Below are positions 51,503 to 59,742 of a stretch of DNA of 64,000 nt, one piece after another. Each line of letters begins with the position of its first letter. The stretch's first letter is position 1. The notes under the pieces are model-generated. The model was not told the DNA's origin. It was given only the letters and a program-made list of their open reading frames with translations, and ran no database searches. Source of the stretch: DAOUKH01 sp964291475 (GTDB lineage: Bacteria > Chloroflexota > Dehalococcoidia > SHYB01); contig OZ220079.1 of NCBI GenBank assembly GCA_964291475.2, positions 103,402 through 167,401 of the forward strand, written 5' to 3'. The position numbers were made by a program, and so were the translations under genes.

Positions 51503-52864
51503 CTAGCCGGAGGGGACGTAGCTCCCCGCGCCGCGCGGGCCCACGAGCTTGCCGTGCTCGACCATGCGCTTGCCCCCCAAGATGGTGGCGACGGGCCAGC
51601 CCGTCAGCCGCCAACCGTCGAGCAGCGAGTAGTCGGCGTTGCTCTGCAGATAGTCGTGGGTGACCTCCTGTTCGAGGCCCAGATTGACGATGGCGAAGTC
51701 GGCGTCCGACCCCACGGCGATGGTCCCTTTCTGGGGATAGCGGTGGAAGATGCGGGCGGGATTCGCACTTGTCAGCTCGGCGATCCGCTCGAGCGGAAGG
51801 CCGCGCCGGTGGTAGCCCTCGCTGAGCAGGGTGGGCAGGATCGTGGCGCTGCCGGGGAAGCCGGCACTACAGGTCCAGATGCTGCCCTCTTTCCTTCCCT
51901 TCTTGCGGGCGACGTGGTCCGAGCCCACCGTGTCGACCGTGCCGTCGAGCAAGCCGTTCCACAGGGCTTCCTCGTCGTCCTCGGAGCGTAATGGCGGGTT
52001 GACCTTGCCCAGCGGGCCGATCTCCATGCCCGAGTGGTGCGTGAGGAAGTGGGGGCACGTCTCGATGTAGAGCGGCGACCCGCCGTAGCGTTCGCGTGCC
52101 GCCCGCAGCTCGTCGAGCGCCAGCCGTCCGCTAACGTGCACGATGTAGAGCGGACAGCCGGTGACGTGGGCGTAGAAGGCCGCGGCGACGGCGCTCTGCG
52201 CCTCGACGAAGTCGGGCCGCGACTCGTCCCACGCCTTCAGGTCGTCGCGCCCCTCGGCCAGCAGCCGCTTGCGAAGCTCCCACACCACCTCGATGTTCTC
52301 CGGGTGGACGTTGGCGACCCCTCCCGGAAGGTTCGCCACCTGGTCGAAGTAGCGGTACATGAAGCCGTCGTCGGTGCCCGAGACGCCGAGGTAGGCGCCC
52401 TCGTCGCCCCGGAAGCTGGTGAAGTACTTGTACGACTTGATGCCGAAGCGCTCGGCGTGCTCTTCCATCTCGTCGAGGTGGACGTCCGCCGATGGCACGA
52501 GGTGGAAGCCGTAGTCGACGACCGAGTCCCGCGCGGCGCGGTCGAGGTTCGCCTCGACGACCGGCCCGTAGGGGGTGCCCGCCATGAGATAGGTGAGCGC
52601 GGTTGTCACGCCGCCGACGGCCGCCGAGCGCGTCTCCGTCTCCCAATCGTCCAGGCCCTCAGCGAGGCCGATGTGGACGTGGGGGTCGACGACACCCGGA
52701 AAGACGTGGAGCCCGGTCGCGTCGTAGACGTCGTCGGCCTCGGCGCCCGAGGCATCGTCGAACAGCGCCGCGACCTTACCCCCGCGCACCGCAACATCGG
52801 CCCGCATGACGCCTTCGCCCGGCGTCACCACGGACCCGCCTTTGACGATCATGTCGAAGTGCAT
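51503..52864 (-). CDS. Dihydropyrimidinase/hydantoinase-family cyclic amidohydrolase
   Basis: Zn-dependent TIM-barrel amidohydrolase of 453 residues. VDPHVHIGLAEGLDDWETETRSAAVGGVTT gives the HxH metal ligands; GIKSYKYFTSF holds the Lys likely to be carboxylated (near 145); YIVHVSGRLALDELRAAR and IETCPHFLTHH give the His ligands; TVGSDHVARKK gives the Asp. The family opens hydantoin, dihydropyrimidine or allantoin rings to N-carbamoyl products. ATG at 52864 is chosen; a TTG six bases upstream is in frame. An isochorismatase-fold gene lies on each side. Confidence 0.9.
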   Translation of the reverse strand: MHFDMIVKGGSVVTPGEGVMRADVAVRGGKVAALFDDASGAEADDVYDATGLHVFPGVVDPHVHIGLAEGLDDWETETRSAAVGGVTTALTYLMAGTPYGPVVEANLDRAARDSVVDYGFHLVPSADVHLDEMEEHAERFGIKSYKYFTSFRGDEGAYLGVSGTDDGFMYRYFDQVANLPGGVANVHPENIEVVWELRKRLLAEGRDDLKAWDESRPDFVEAQSAVAAAFYAHVTGCPLYIVHVSGRLALDELRAARERYGGSPLYIETCPHFLTHHSGMEIGPLGKVNPPLRSEDDEEALWNGLLDGTVDTVGSDHVARKKGRKEGSIWTCSAGFPGSATILPTLLSEGYHRRGLPLERIAELTSANPARIFHRYPQKGTIAVGSDADFAIVNLGLEQEVTHDYLQSNADYSLLDGWRLTGWPVATILGGKRMVEHGKLVGPRGAGSYVPSG

Positions 52865-52889
52865 GGTCAACCTGCCTTGCTCGGTCGGG

Positions 52890-53522
52890 TTACGCCTCGC
52901 CTTCGAGGTAGGCGAGCACCTCGGCCTTGGACACCACGTCGCCGTACTTGCTGTCGATGTCGAACAGGTTGGCCTCGTGGGGGCCGGGGTGCCGGTCGCC
53001 GACGCACTCGCGCGGCACGATGACGCGGAAGCCGTACTGCATCCCGTCGATGGCGCTGGCCCGGATGCAGCCGCTCGTCGAACAGCCGGTGAGGATGACG
53101 GTATCGACGCGCTGGCTGGTCAGCATGGCGGCGAGCGGCGTCCCGAAGAAGGCGCTCGCGTACTGCTTCTTGATCACCACGTCGCCGGGTTCCGGCGGCA
53201 GCTCGGGGACGATCTCGGAGAGGGGCTCGCCTTCCACCATCGCGCGCAGGGCCGGCACCTTCTGCACGAAGACGCCGCCGTCGGCGCCGCTTTCCGAGTA
53301 GATCACCCGCGTGTAGACCACCGGCGCGTCGTTCCGCCGCGCCGCGTGGAGGACGTCGACGGTCTCGCGTACCGCGTCGATCACCGGCGGTGCGAAGAGG
53401 GGCGCGCCCTCGGTGGTGTAGGCGTTGACGAAGTCGATGACGATCACGGCGGCCTTCTCGCCGAACCCAAGCCGCCCATCGAAGACGCCGCGGTAGTTGT
53501 CCTTGAGCGATTCTTCAGTCAT
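52890..53522 (-). CDS. N-carbamoylsarcosine amidase-like isochorismatase-fold hydrolase
   Basis: Protein of 210 residues with the full Asp-Lys-Cys triad: VIVIDFVNAYTTEGAPLF (Asp), IKKQYASAFFGTPL (Lys), LTGCSTSGCIRASAIDGMQYGFRV (nucleophile Cys). PRECVGDRHPGPHEANLFDIDSKYGDVV is typical of N-carbamoylsarcosine amidohydrolase and maleamate amidase relatives. It should remove ammonia from an N-carbamoyl or amide compound, which fits a step after the adjacent ring-opening enzyme. It is first in the operon; ATG at 53522. Confidence 0.88.
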   Translation of the reverse strand: MTEESLKDNYRGVFDGRLGFGEKAAVIVIDFVNAYTTEGAPLFAPPVIDAVRETVDVLHAARRNDAPVVYTRVIYSESGADGGVFVQKVPALRAMVEGEPLSEIVPELPPEPGDVVIKKQYASAFFGTPLAAMLTSQRVDTVILTGCSTSGCIRASAIDGMQYGFRVIVPRECVGDRHPGPHEANLFDIDSKYGDVVSKAEVLAYLEGEA

Positions 53523-53548
53523 GGCACCCCTCTCTCCAGCGGCGCGCT

Positions 53549-53625
53549 TGGAGCGGGGGACGGGACTCGAACCCGCGACGACCTGCTTGGAAGGCAGGGA
53601 CTCTACCAGACTGAGCTACCCCCGC
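53549..53625 (-). tRNA. tRNA-Gly (anticodon TCC)
   Basis: The minus strand folds as a full cloverleaf: acceptor GCGGGGG with CCCCCGC, D arm TAGCTCAGTCTGGTAGAG, anticodon loop CTTCCAA, T arm GGGTTCGAGTCCC, discriminator T, and encoded CCA (53549-53551). U73 and anticodon TCC agree with glycine. Confidence 0.95.
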
Positions 53626-53636
53626 GCCGCGCTCCG

Positions 53637-53642
53637 ATTATA
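53637..53642 (-). promoter_or_regulatory. -10 box of tRNA-Gly
   Basis: TATAAT on the minus strand, predicted +1 near 53630, five bases before the mature 5' end. The -35 region is weak. Confidence 0.55.
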
Positions 53643-53678
53643 GCCGTTGGCAGGGGTCGCCGCAGGCAAAGAGCGGCG

Positions 53679-54455
53679 CTAACGCTTCCATTGCGGGGGC
53701 CGCTTCTGAAGGAAGGCCGTGATGCCCTCGTGGGCGTCCTCGTCGAGCAGGTTGTCCACCATGACCTGTTGGGCCACCTCGTAGGCGGCGGGGCGGTCGA
53801 GCTCGATTTGCCGGTAGAAGGCGTCCTTGCCGACGGCGAGCGTGTGGGCGCTCGCCGCGCCGATCTGGCGCGCCAGCGCCATGACGTTTTCCTCCAGCTC
53901 GGCGTCGGGCACGACCCGGTTGACTAGCCCGATCTCCAGGGCCTCGGACGCCGGCACCGGCTCGCCGGTCAGCAGCATCTCCATCGCCTTCTTCGTCGAG
54001 GGCACGGCGCGTGCCAGCGCGACGCCCGGCGTCGTGCAGAACAAGCCGATCAGCACTCCGGGCGTGGCGAAGGCCGCCGACTCGCCGGCGACCGCGAGGT
54101 CGCACGTGGCCGCTAGTTGACAGCCGGCGGCGGTCGCCAAGCCCTGGACCTGCGCGATGACCGGCTTGGGCAGCAGCCGGATGGCTTCCATCACCTCGGT
54201 GCACAGCGCGAAGACGGCGGCGTACGACTCCGCGTCACGGTCGATCATCTCGTTCAAATCGTGGCCCGAGCTGAACACCGGCCCCTCCGACCGCAGCACT
54301 ACCACCCGGACCTCATCGTCCCCCTCGATCAGCCGCAGCCGTTCCTTCAACTCGCCCAGCAGCCTGGAGGACAGCGCGTTCCGCCGCTTGGCGTCGTTCA
54401 GCGTCAGGACCGCCACGCCGTCCCGCAGCTCGTACCCGACAAGCTCACCGCTCAT
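53679..54455 (-). CDS. Enoyl-CoA hydratase/isomerase-family protein (ECHDC3-like)
   Basis: Crotonase-fold protein, 258 residues: VLTLNDAKRRNALSSRLLGELKERL, SEGPVFSSGHDLNEM (oxyanion region), QGLATAAGCQLAATCDLAVA, FATPGVLIGLFCTTPGVALARAV, GLVNRVVPDAELEENV. Both catalytic Glu of classical hydratases are replaced: Gln in AGCQLAA and Val in ATPGVLIG. The enzyme may therefore be an isomerase, thioesterase or non-enzymatic relative. ATG at 54455 has GGCGAGGAGG upstream; TATACT at 54530-54535 (minus) is the -10. Confidence 0.85.
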   Translation of the reverse strand: MSGELVGYELRDGVAVLTLNDAKRRNALSSRLLGELKERLRLIEGDDEVRVVVLRSEGPVFSSGHDLNEMIDRDAESYAAVFALCTEVMEAIRLLPKPVIAQVQGLATAAGCQLAATCDLAVAGESAAFATPGVLIGLFCTTPGVALARAVPSTKKAMEMLLTGEPVPASEALEIGLVNRVVPDAELEENVMALARQIGAASAHTLAVGKDAFYRQIELDRPAAYEVAQQVMVDNLLDEDAHEGITAFLQKRPPQWKR

Positions 54456-54649
54456 CCTCGCCTCCTCGCCGCCGAATGCGGTGATCCGTGCCAGGAGCGC
54501 TGCCCGGCCAAAGTGCCGCAATGCTCTTGAGTATAGACTGTGGGATGGGTCGCAGCCTCCGTGATAGCCCACTGCTGTTACTCTGGCGTACGCGTCACAG
54601 GCAGACTGCCACGATGGGTAACCTTACCTGGGATTCAGGATGAGAATCC

Positions 54650-56094
54650 ATGAAATCTCCCCCAGCCGTTGCCATGTTAGCAATCCTCCTGACTTCGGCA
54701 GTTGGGGCGTGGGTTTCCTGTGAGGAGTACTACCTTTTGATGCCAGAGGAGACACTGCGGCACGGAAACGCCAGGTACGCGCCGCAGTGGACCCCCGATG
54801 GCAGCCAAATCGTATTTACAGGAGAAGACGAGCTCTTCGGGCAGACGTATGTCGTCGGGTCTGACGGCTCCGACCTGAGGCGGATTTCAGATAACCAGAA
54901 GTTTGAAGTCGACTATTCGCCGGATGTCTCCCCGGATGTCTTCCGCATCGTTTACGCCACAACGCGTTACGAGACGCCTCGATCCTCTCGAGACTTCGAG
55001 CTTGAGTCTTCGGGATTGGACGGTTCCGATCGTCGCAGGCTCACCGAGACCAACGCTCACGATACCTCGCCGTCCTGGTCACCCGATGGCTCTCGCATTG
55101 CCTTCTTGAGGGACGGAACGTTTGTCTCCACTACCAGGAGGGGGGAGATCGCGGGATCTACACGGTGGCATCGGACGGATCCGACGAGCGACTGGTCATA
55201 CCTTTTCGCTCATCCAGCCGGGAACTCACCGAAGGCGGAGACTTCTTTAGTGATACCTCCCGACATTCCCCGACCTGGTCGCCCAAGGGGCAGAGTTTGG
55301 CTTTCGTGATGAAGGAGATCCGAGATGTTCGCGATGAGGAAGGCCAGAATCTCGCGTATGTCAATACAGACTCGCTCTACACGATAGGAGTAGACGGCTC
55401 AGGGTTGAAAGAGCTCTTTTCTGCGCCTGGAAACACCGGATTCTTCGAAAACAGCATATTCGGGCAACCGGCGTGGTCGCCTGACGGACGACGTATCGCG
55501 TTTCTGAGTGTTCCAGACCAGGGCAGTACGACAGTGCTGTACACGGTAGGCCCTGACGGCTCTGGGTTGAGCGAAGTTGCTCGGGCGGGCAGGCCTCATC
55601 TTCTTGACCCCAGCGTGGCATGGTCTCCAGACGGTAACAAGATTCTGTTCTCCCTTCCCGGTATTTTCACTTCGGCACCCACGCCGACACCTGCACCGAC
55701 TGAGGTGGCGAACTACGTGCCTCCGGAGCAAAGGAAGTTCCTCGGTGAAGTCTATGTTGTCCATGCAGACGGCTCGGGTCTTCGGGCAGTTGGGCAAGGA
55801 GCACACGCGTCTTGGTCTCCTGACGGCACAAGAATCGCCATCATTGTTGGTTACGGAGAACATGCCCATACCTTCCTATACACAGTCGCCGCCGCCGGGT
55901 CCGACCCTCAGGTCTTGGCAAGGGTAGATGCGCAGGGCAGTCTAGTAGCCACGGTCCAGGGAGAGAGTTCCGGCCGCACTCTCCCGTCCGATTTGATCGT
56001 CGGGGTCGCGATTGTGGCGGCTCTCGTCGCTATCGTCGCCCTGTACCGAATCATCGTCCGACGTAGACGGCCCCTGGGTTACCCCCCCGCTTGA
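54650..56094 (+). CDS. TolB/WD40-like beta-propeller, exported and C-terminally anchored (one frameshift)
   Basis: The sequence is open in two overlapping frames (54650-55309 and 55165-56094) that join if one G is added to the six-G run at 55140-55145, giving about 481 residues. The N-terminus is a signal peptide with possible lipobox WVSC near 21-24. Repeats of the type SWSPDGSRIAF and YTVGPDGSGLSE form PD40/TolB-type blades, and a C-terminal helix LIVGVAIVAALVAIVALYRII ends in a basic tail. So it is a surface propeller anchored at one or both ends. Lower GC than its surroundings. Function unknown. Confidence 0.72.
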
Positions 56095-56155
56095 CCAACC
56101 GCCGCCGCGCTGGCTAGGCTTGCCGCCGCACCAGGAAACACGGGGAGGGCTCGGC

Positions 56156-56950
56156 ATGGACTTGGGTCTTGAAGGACGCATCGCGCTTGTGACGGGGGGG
56201 AGCCAGGGCCTGGGACGGGCCATCGCCGACGTGCTCGTCGAGGAGGGCGCCGTCGTCGCGATCTGCGCGCGCCGCCGTGAGCCGCTCGAAGCCGCCGCCG
56301 CCGAAATCAACGCCAACGGCGGGCGCGCCTTCCCCGTCGTCGCCGACGTTGGCGACGCCGCGAGTGTCGACGCCATGGTCGAGCAGGTCATCGCCGAGTT
56401 CGGCCGCGTCGACATTCTGGTGAACAACGCCGGCGTCCCCGGCGGTCTTGCCAACGGCCCCATCGCCACCGTGAGCGACGAGAAGATGTGGGAAGACCTC
56501 AACGTGAAGTACATGGGCGTGATCCGCTGCTCGCGGGCCGTCGCGCCCCACATGAAGAAGCAGGGATGGGGGCGCATTGTCAACATCGCCGGACAGAACG
56601 GCCGGCTGCCGAGCGGCTACAGCGGGGGAGCGCGGAACCTCGCCATCGCCCACTCCAGCCGCAGCCTCGCCGAGGAGCTCGGCCCCGACGGGATTACCGT
56701 CAACGTCGTGCATCCCGGCCTCACGCGAAGCCCGCTCATCACCGAGATGATCGCGGACCAGGCGAAGGCCCAAGGAGTCGACGAGGTGGAGGCCGAGCGT
56801 CGCATGGCCCAGCAGCGCGCCATCAAGCGCATGGTCGAGGCCCGCGAGATCGGCTACGCCGTGGCCTTCCTCGCCTCCGAGCAGGCCGGGGCGATCACCG
56901 GCGGCGTCATCGACGCCAGCGGCGGCTCCGTCCAGGCCGTCTTCATCTAG
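56156..56950 (+). CDS. SDR-family protein without the catalytic Lys
   Basis: Short-chain dehydrogenase fold of 264 residues: TGGSQGLGRAIADVL (NADP/NAD loop), VVADVGDAASV, LVNNAGVPGG, GRIVNIAGQNGRLPSGYSGGARNLAIAHSSRSLAEEL. The normal YxxxK pair reads Y-S-G-G-A-R, so Lys is replaced by Ala with Arg one place later. The reaction may be altered or lost. ATG at 56156 has GGAGGG six bases upstream. It converges on hisA with an eight-base overlap. Confidence 0.85.
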   Translation: MDLGLEGRIALVTGGSQGLGRAIADVLVEEGAVVAICARRREPLEAAAAEINANGGRAFPVVADVGDAASVDAMVEQVIAEFGRVDILVNNAGVPGGLANGPIATVSDEKMWEDLNVKYMGVIRCSRAVAPHMKKQGWGRIVNIAGQNGRLPSGYSGGARNLAIAHSSRSLAEELGPDGITVNVVHPGLTRSPLITEMIADQAKAQGVDEVEAERRMAQQRAIKRMVEAREIGYAVAFLASEQAGAITGGVIDASGGSVQAVFI

Positions 56951-57677
56951 CGGCGGCCCTAGCCGCCGCGAGGGCGTCCCGCAGGGATAGGTCGCCGGTG
57001 TAGAGCGCCCGCCCGATGATGACGCCTTCGGCGCCGGTCTTGGCAAGTGCGGCGACGTGCTCCGCGGTGGCCACACCGCCTGACGCGATCACCGGCGCAG
57101 GCGCCGCGGCTTCAATGGCGCCGCGCAGCGCCTCGACGTTCGGCCCCGTCAGCGCGCCGTCGCGGGAGATGTCCGTGTAGACGAAGCGGGCCGCGCCGAG
57201 CGCTCGCATCCGCGCGATCAGGTCCACGGCCGCGACCGACTGCTGCCGCTCCCATCCTTCGGTGGCGGCCTTGCCGTCGCGGGCGTCGACGCCGATCACG
57301 ATGGCGTCCCCATGCCGTCCCACCGCTTCGGCGACGAACGCCTCGTCCTCGACCGCCGCCGTCCCGATGACGACGCGGGAGACCCCCGCGTCAATCAACG
57401 CGGCCACCGCCTCCAGAGAGCGCGCGCCGCCGCCGGCCTGCACCGGGAGGCCGACGGCCTCCGCGATGGCGCGCACCGATGCAAGGTTCACTTGGATCCC
57501 CGTCCGCGCACCGTCGAGGTCAACGACGTGGAGGCGGCCCGCCCCCTCGCCGCGCCACCGGCGCGCCATCGCCGCGGGGTCGTCGCCGTAGACGGTCTCG
57601 CGGGCGAAGTCGCCCTGGAAGAGCCGGACGCACTTCCCTCCGCGCAGGTCGATGGCCGGAATCACTTCGAACGCCAC
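56943..57677 (-). CDS. hisA: Phosphoribosylformimino-5-aminoimidazole carboxamide ribotide isomerase
   Basis: TIM-barrel isomerase of histidine synthesis, 244 residues. AIDLRGGKCVRLFQGDF (catalytic Asp near 8), HVVDLDGA, VQAGGGARS, YTDISRDGALTGPN (second catalytic Asp), IASGGV and IIGRALY. The start is GTG at 57677, set by AAAGGAG six bases upstream. hisH lies 37 bases upstream; hisF is not in the window, so the cluster is partial. Confidence 0.95.
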   Translation of the reverse strand: MAFEVIPAIDLRGGKCVRLFQGDFARETVYGDDPAAMARRWRGEGAGRLHVVDLDGARTGIQVNLASVRAIAEAVGLPVQAGGGARSLEAVAALIDAGVSRVVIGTAAVEDEAFVAEAVGRHGDAIVIGVDARDGKAATEGWERQQSVAAVDLIARMRALGAARFVYTDISRDGALTGPNVEALRGAIEAAAPAPVIASGGVATAEHVAALAKTGAEGVIIGRALYTGDLSLRDALAAARAAAR

Positions 57678-57714
57678 CGGCGTCTCCTTTGGCCTTCGCG
57701 CCGCCGCCGGGGCG

Positions 57715-58389
57715 CTACGCAGCGGCGCCGCCCCGCGCGTGGGGAAGCACCATCCGCTCGACGAAGTTGCGATAGATGCGCAGACCGTTCGCGCCGCTCT
57801 TCTCCGGGTGGAACTGGGTCGCGACGATCCGGTCCCTTCCCAGCACGCTGGCGAAACTGCAATCGACGTCGTAGTCGGTCGCCGCGATGACGCGGGCCGC
57901 TCCGCGACCGTTGGCCCCGTTGGCGGCGGGGTCGGCGTAGTAGCTGTGGACGAAGTAGAAGTTCGAGCCGTCGGGGATACCGTCGAGCAGCGGGTGTGGA
58001 CCGGTTGCCCGCACCTGATTCCACCCCATGTGCGGGACCTTGGGGCCGGGCGGGAGGCGGCGCACCGTGCCGGGCAGGATGCCCAGGCACTCGGCGTCTT
58101 CTTCCTCACTCCGGTCGAACAGCACCTGCAGCCCAATGCAGACGCCGAAGAAAGGCTTACCGGCATCGACGGCGTCGTGGACGGTCTGCGTCAGGCCCCG
58201 GGCGGCGAGTCCGTCCACCGTATCTCGCGCCGCGCCCACGCCGGGCAGCACGACGGCGTCGGCCGCGGCGATAGCGCCAGGGTCGGCGGTAACGTTGCCC
58301 GGGTAGCCGATCTTGTCGAAGGCCTTGGCGACGCTGTGCAGATTCCCCGCCCCGTAGTCGATGATGGCAATGGACGGCGAGGACGGCAT
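57715..58389 (-). CDS. hisH: Imidazole glycerol phosphate synthase subunit HisH
   Basis: Class I glutamine amidotransferase subunit, 224 residues, giving ammonia to HisF. IAIIDYGAGNLHSVAKAF, VVLPGVGAARD, FFGVCIGLQVLF (nucleophile Cys near 84), VPHMGWNQV, FVHSYYA, and the His-Glu pair in ATQFHPEKSG near 200. ATG at 58389, four bases after the stop of the lipoprotein hydrolase gene. Confidence 0.95.
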   Translation of the reverse strand: MPSSPSIAIIDYGAGNLHSVAKAFDKIGYPGNVTADPGAIAAADAVVLPGVGAARDTVDGLAARGLTQTVHDAVDAGKPFFGVCIGLQVLFDRSEEEDAECLGILPGTVRRLPPGPKVPHMGWNQVRATGPHPLLDGIPDGSNFYFVHSYYADPAANGANGRGAARVIAATDYDVDCSFASVLGRDRIVATQFHPEKSGANGLRIYRNFVERMVLPHARGGAAA

Positions 58390-58392
58390 GGC

Positions 58393-59129
58393 CTAACGGT
58401 TCGCTTCGAGGAAGTCGATGATGGCGCGGCGGGCCTCGGCAGCCTCGTCGCCGCGGAGCAGTTCCGTCCCGTGGTCGGAGCCGGGCAGGAAGATGAGTTC
58501 CTTCGGCTGCGCGGCGAGGTCGTAGAGGGCCTGCGCGGCATCGGTGTAAGGCGGGTCGTTCTCGGCAACGACAAAGAGCTTGGGAACGTCAACTCCGATG
58601 ATCTCGTCGCGCGCGCTCAGGCCCCGCACGCTGATCGGCGCGGAGAGCGTGACCACGCCCAGCGCCCGCTCGCGCGAGGCGACCTTCAGCGCGGCGGTGC
58701 CGCCCAAGCTCGCGCCGACGAGGAAGAAGTTGGCGCGCCCAAGCCCGTCGGGGCTCCGAAGGTAGCGCACCGCGGCAGCGAGGTCCGCGTCGGCGATGCC
58801 CGCCTCGCGCGGTCCCGGGGAGTCGCCGTGCCCGCGGAAGTCGAAGGTCAAGACGAAGAAGCCGCTCCCCCCAGACGTTCGGCGAGGTCGGACCAGCCCC
58901 TTTGATCGCCGTCGAGCTCGTGGGTCATGATGACGCCCGTACCCCCTGATCCATAGATCTTGCCCCGGAGTACGAGTCCGTCGTCGGCGGTGATGAGCAC
59001 GCCGCGCCCCGAGTCGGACGGGTCGCAGCCCGCGGCCACGCCGGCGGCGATGATCAGGACGAGGAGGAGAGCGACGGGACGGAGGGCGGCGCTACGCGCG
59101 GCCGCCGGCCAGGAGTTCAGGGTCGGCAT
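58393..59129 (-). CDS. Lipoprotein alpha/beta-hydrolase (one frameshift)
   Basis: The N-terminal part (ATG 59129) has a hydrophobic signal ending GVAAGC, a good lipobox, then VLITADDGLVLRGKIYGSGGTGVIMTHELDGDQRGWSDLAERLG. The rest (TFDFRGHGDSPGP, FLVGASLGGTAALKVAS with nucleophile Ser, GSDHGTELL with His) is in another frame. Adding one C to the six-C run at 58867-58872 joins them into about 245 residues. Probably a membrane-anchored serine hydrolase. Its start lies inside the PduO gene. Likely intact in life. Confidence 0.72.
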
Positions 59130-59649
59130 CTTTGCACTCATAGCGGGCGAGGGTGTAGATGAGGTCGGAGACTCGGTTGAGGTAGCGAAGTATCTCGGGA
59201 TTCTCAAGGCGTCCCTGGCGCTTCAGCGCTGCGGCGCGGCGCTCGGCGCGGCGGGCCTGGGTGCGGGCCACGTCGAGCGCGGCGGAAGCGGGCGTCGCAC
59301 CCGGCACGATGAAGGTCGGCGGCATGGCAATGGCGTCCTCGATCTCGTCGACGGCGTCATGCAGCGCCTGGGTCATCTCGGGGGTGACGCGCGAGAAATG
59401 CCGGTCGTAGGCCGCATAGTGCGCCGGGTCGGTGGCTAGCTCGGCGCCGATGGTGAACAGCTCCTTCTGCAAGGCCACCACGTGTTCCCGGACAAGCGTC
59501 TGCGCCGAGAGCGCCCGCGCCAGCCCCAGGGCCGCGACGGTCTCGTCGATCGCGCCATAGGCCTCTACGCGGGCGTCGTCCTTCGCAACGCGCCCGCCGT
59601 AGAGGAGTCCGGTCTCGCCGCTGTCGCCCGTGCGTGTGACGACGCTCAC
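59092..59649 (-). CDS. pduO: PduO-type ATP:cob(I)alamin adenosyltransferase
   Basis: Protein of 185 residues making adenosylcobalamin. The start VVTRTGDSGETGLLYGGRVAKDDARVEAYGAIDE, the ATP-binding FIVPGATPASAALDVARTQARRAERR, and LNRVSDLIYTLARYE near the C-terminus are diagnostic. GTG at 59649 fits the family start and has GGAG upstream. TATAAT (minus, 59680-59685) is the -10. No cobalamin riboswitch is seen in the short leader. Confidence 0.93.
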   Translation of the reverse strand: MSVVTRTGDSGETGLLYGGRVAKDDARVEAYGAIDETVAALGLARALSAQTLVREHVVALQKELFTIGAELATDPAHYAAYDRHFSRVTPEMTQALHDAVDEIEDAIAMPPTFIVPGATPASAALDVARTQARRAERRAAALKRQGRLENPEILRYLNRVSDLIYTLARYECKDADPELLAGGRA

Positions 59650-59742
59650 AGAGGTCTCCGCCAACAGGGATGCCAGCCCATTATAGTACGGCCGGTAACC
59701 GGTAAGGAGACGACGCCCGCGGAACGGCAGGCCCCAAGGAAG

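Noticed and set aside
55140..58872. Programmed frameshifting at G6/C6 runs
   Set aside because: Unrelated genes share the same lesion type and the later genes lysC and thrB show it at runs of only four. Consensus error is simpler.
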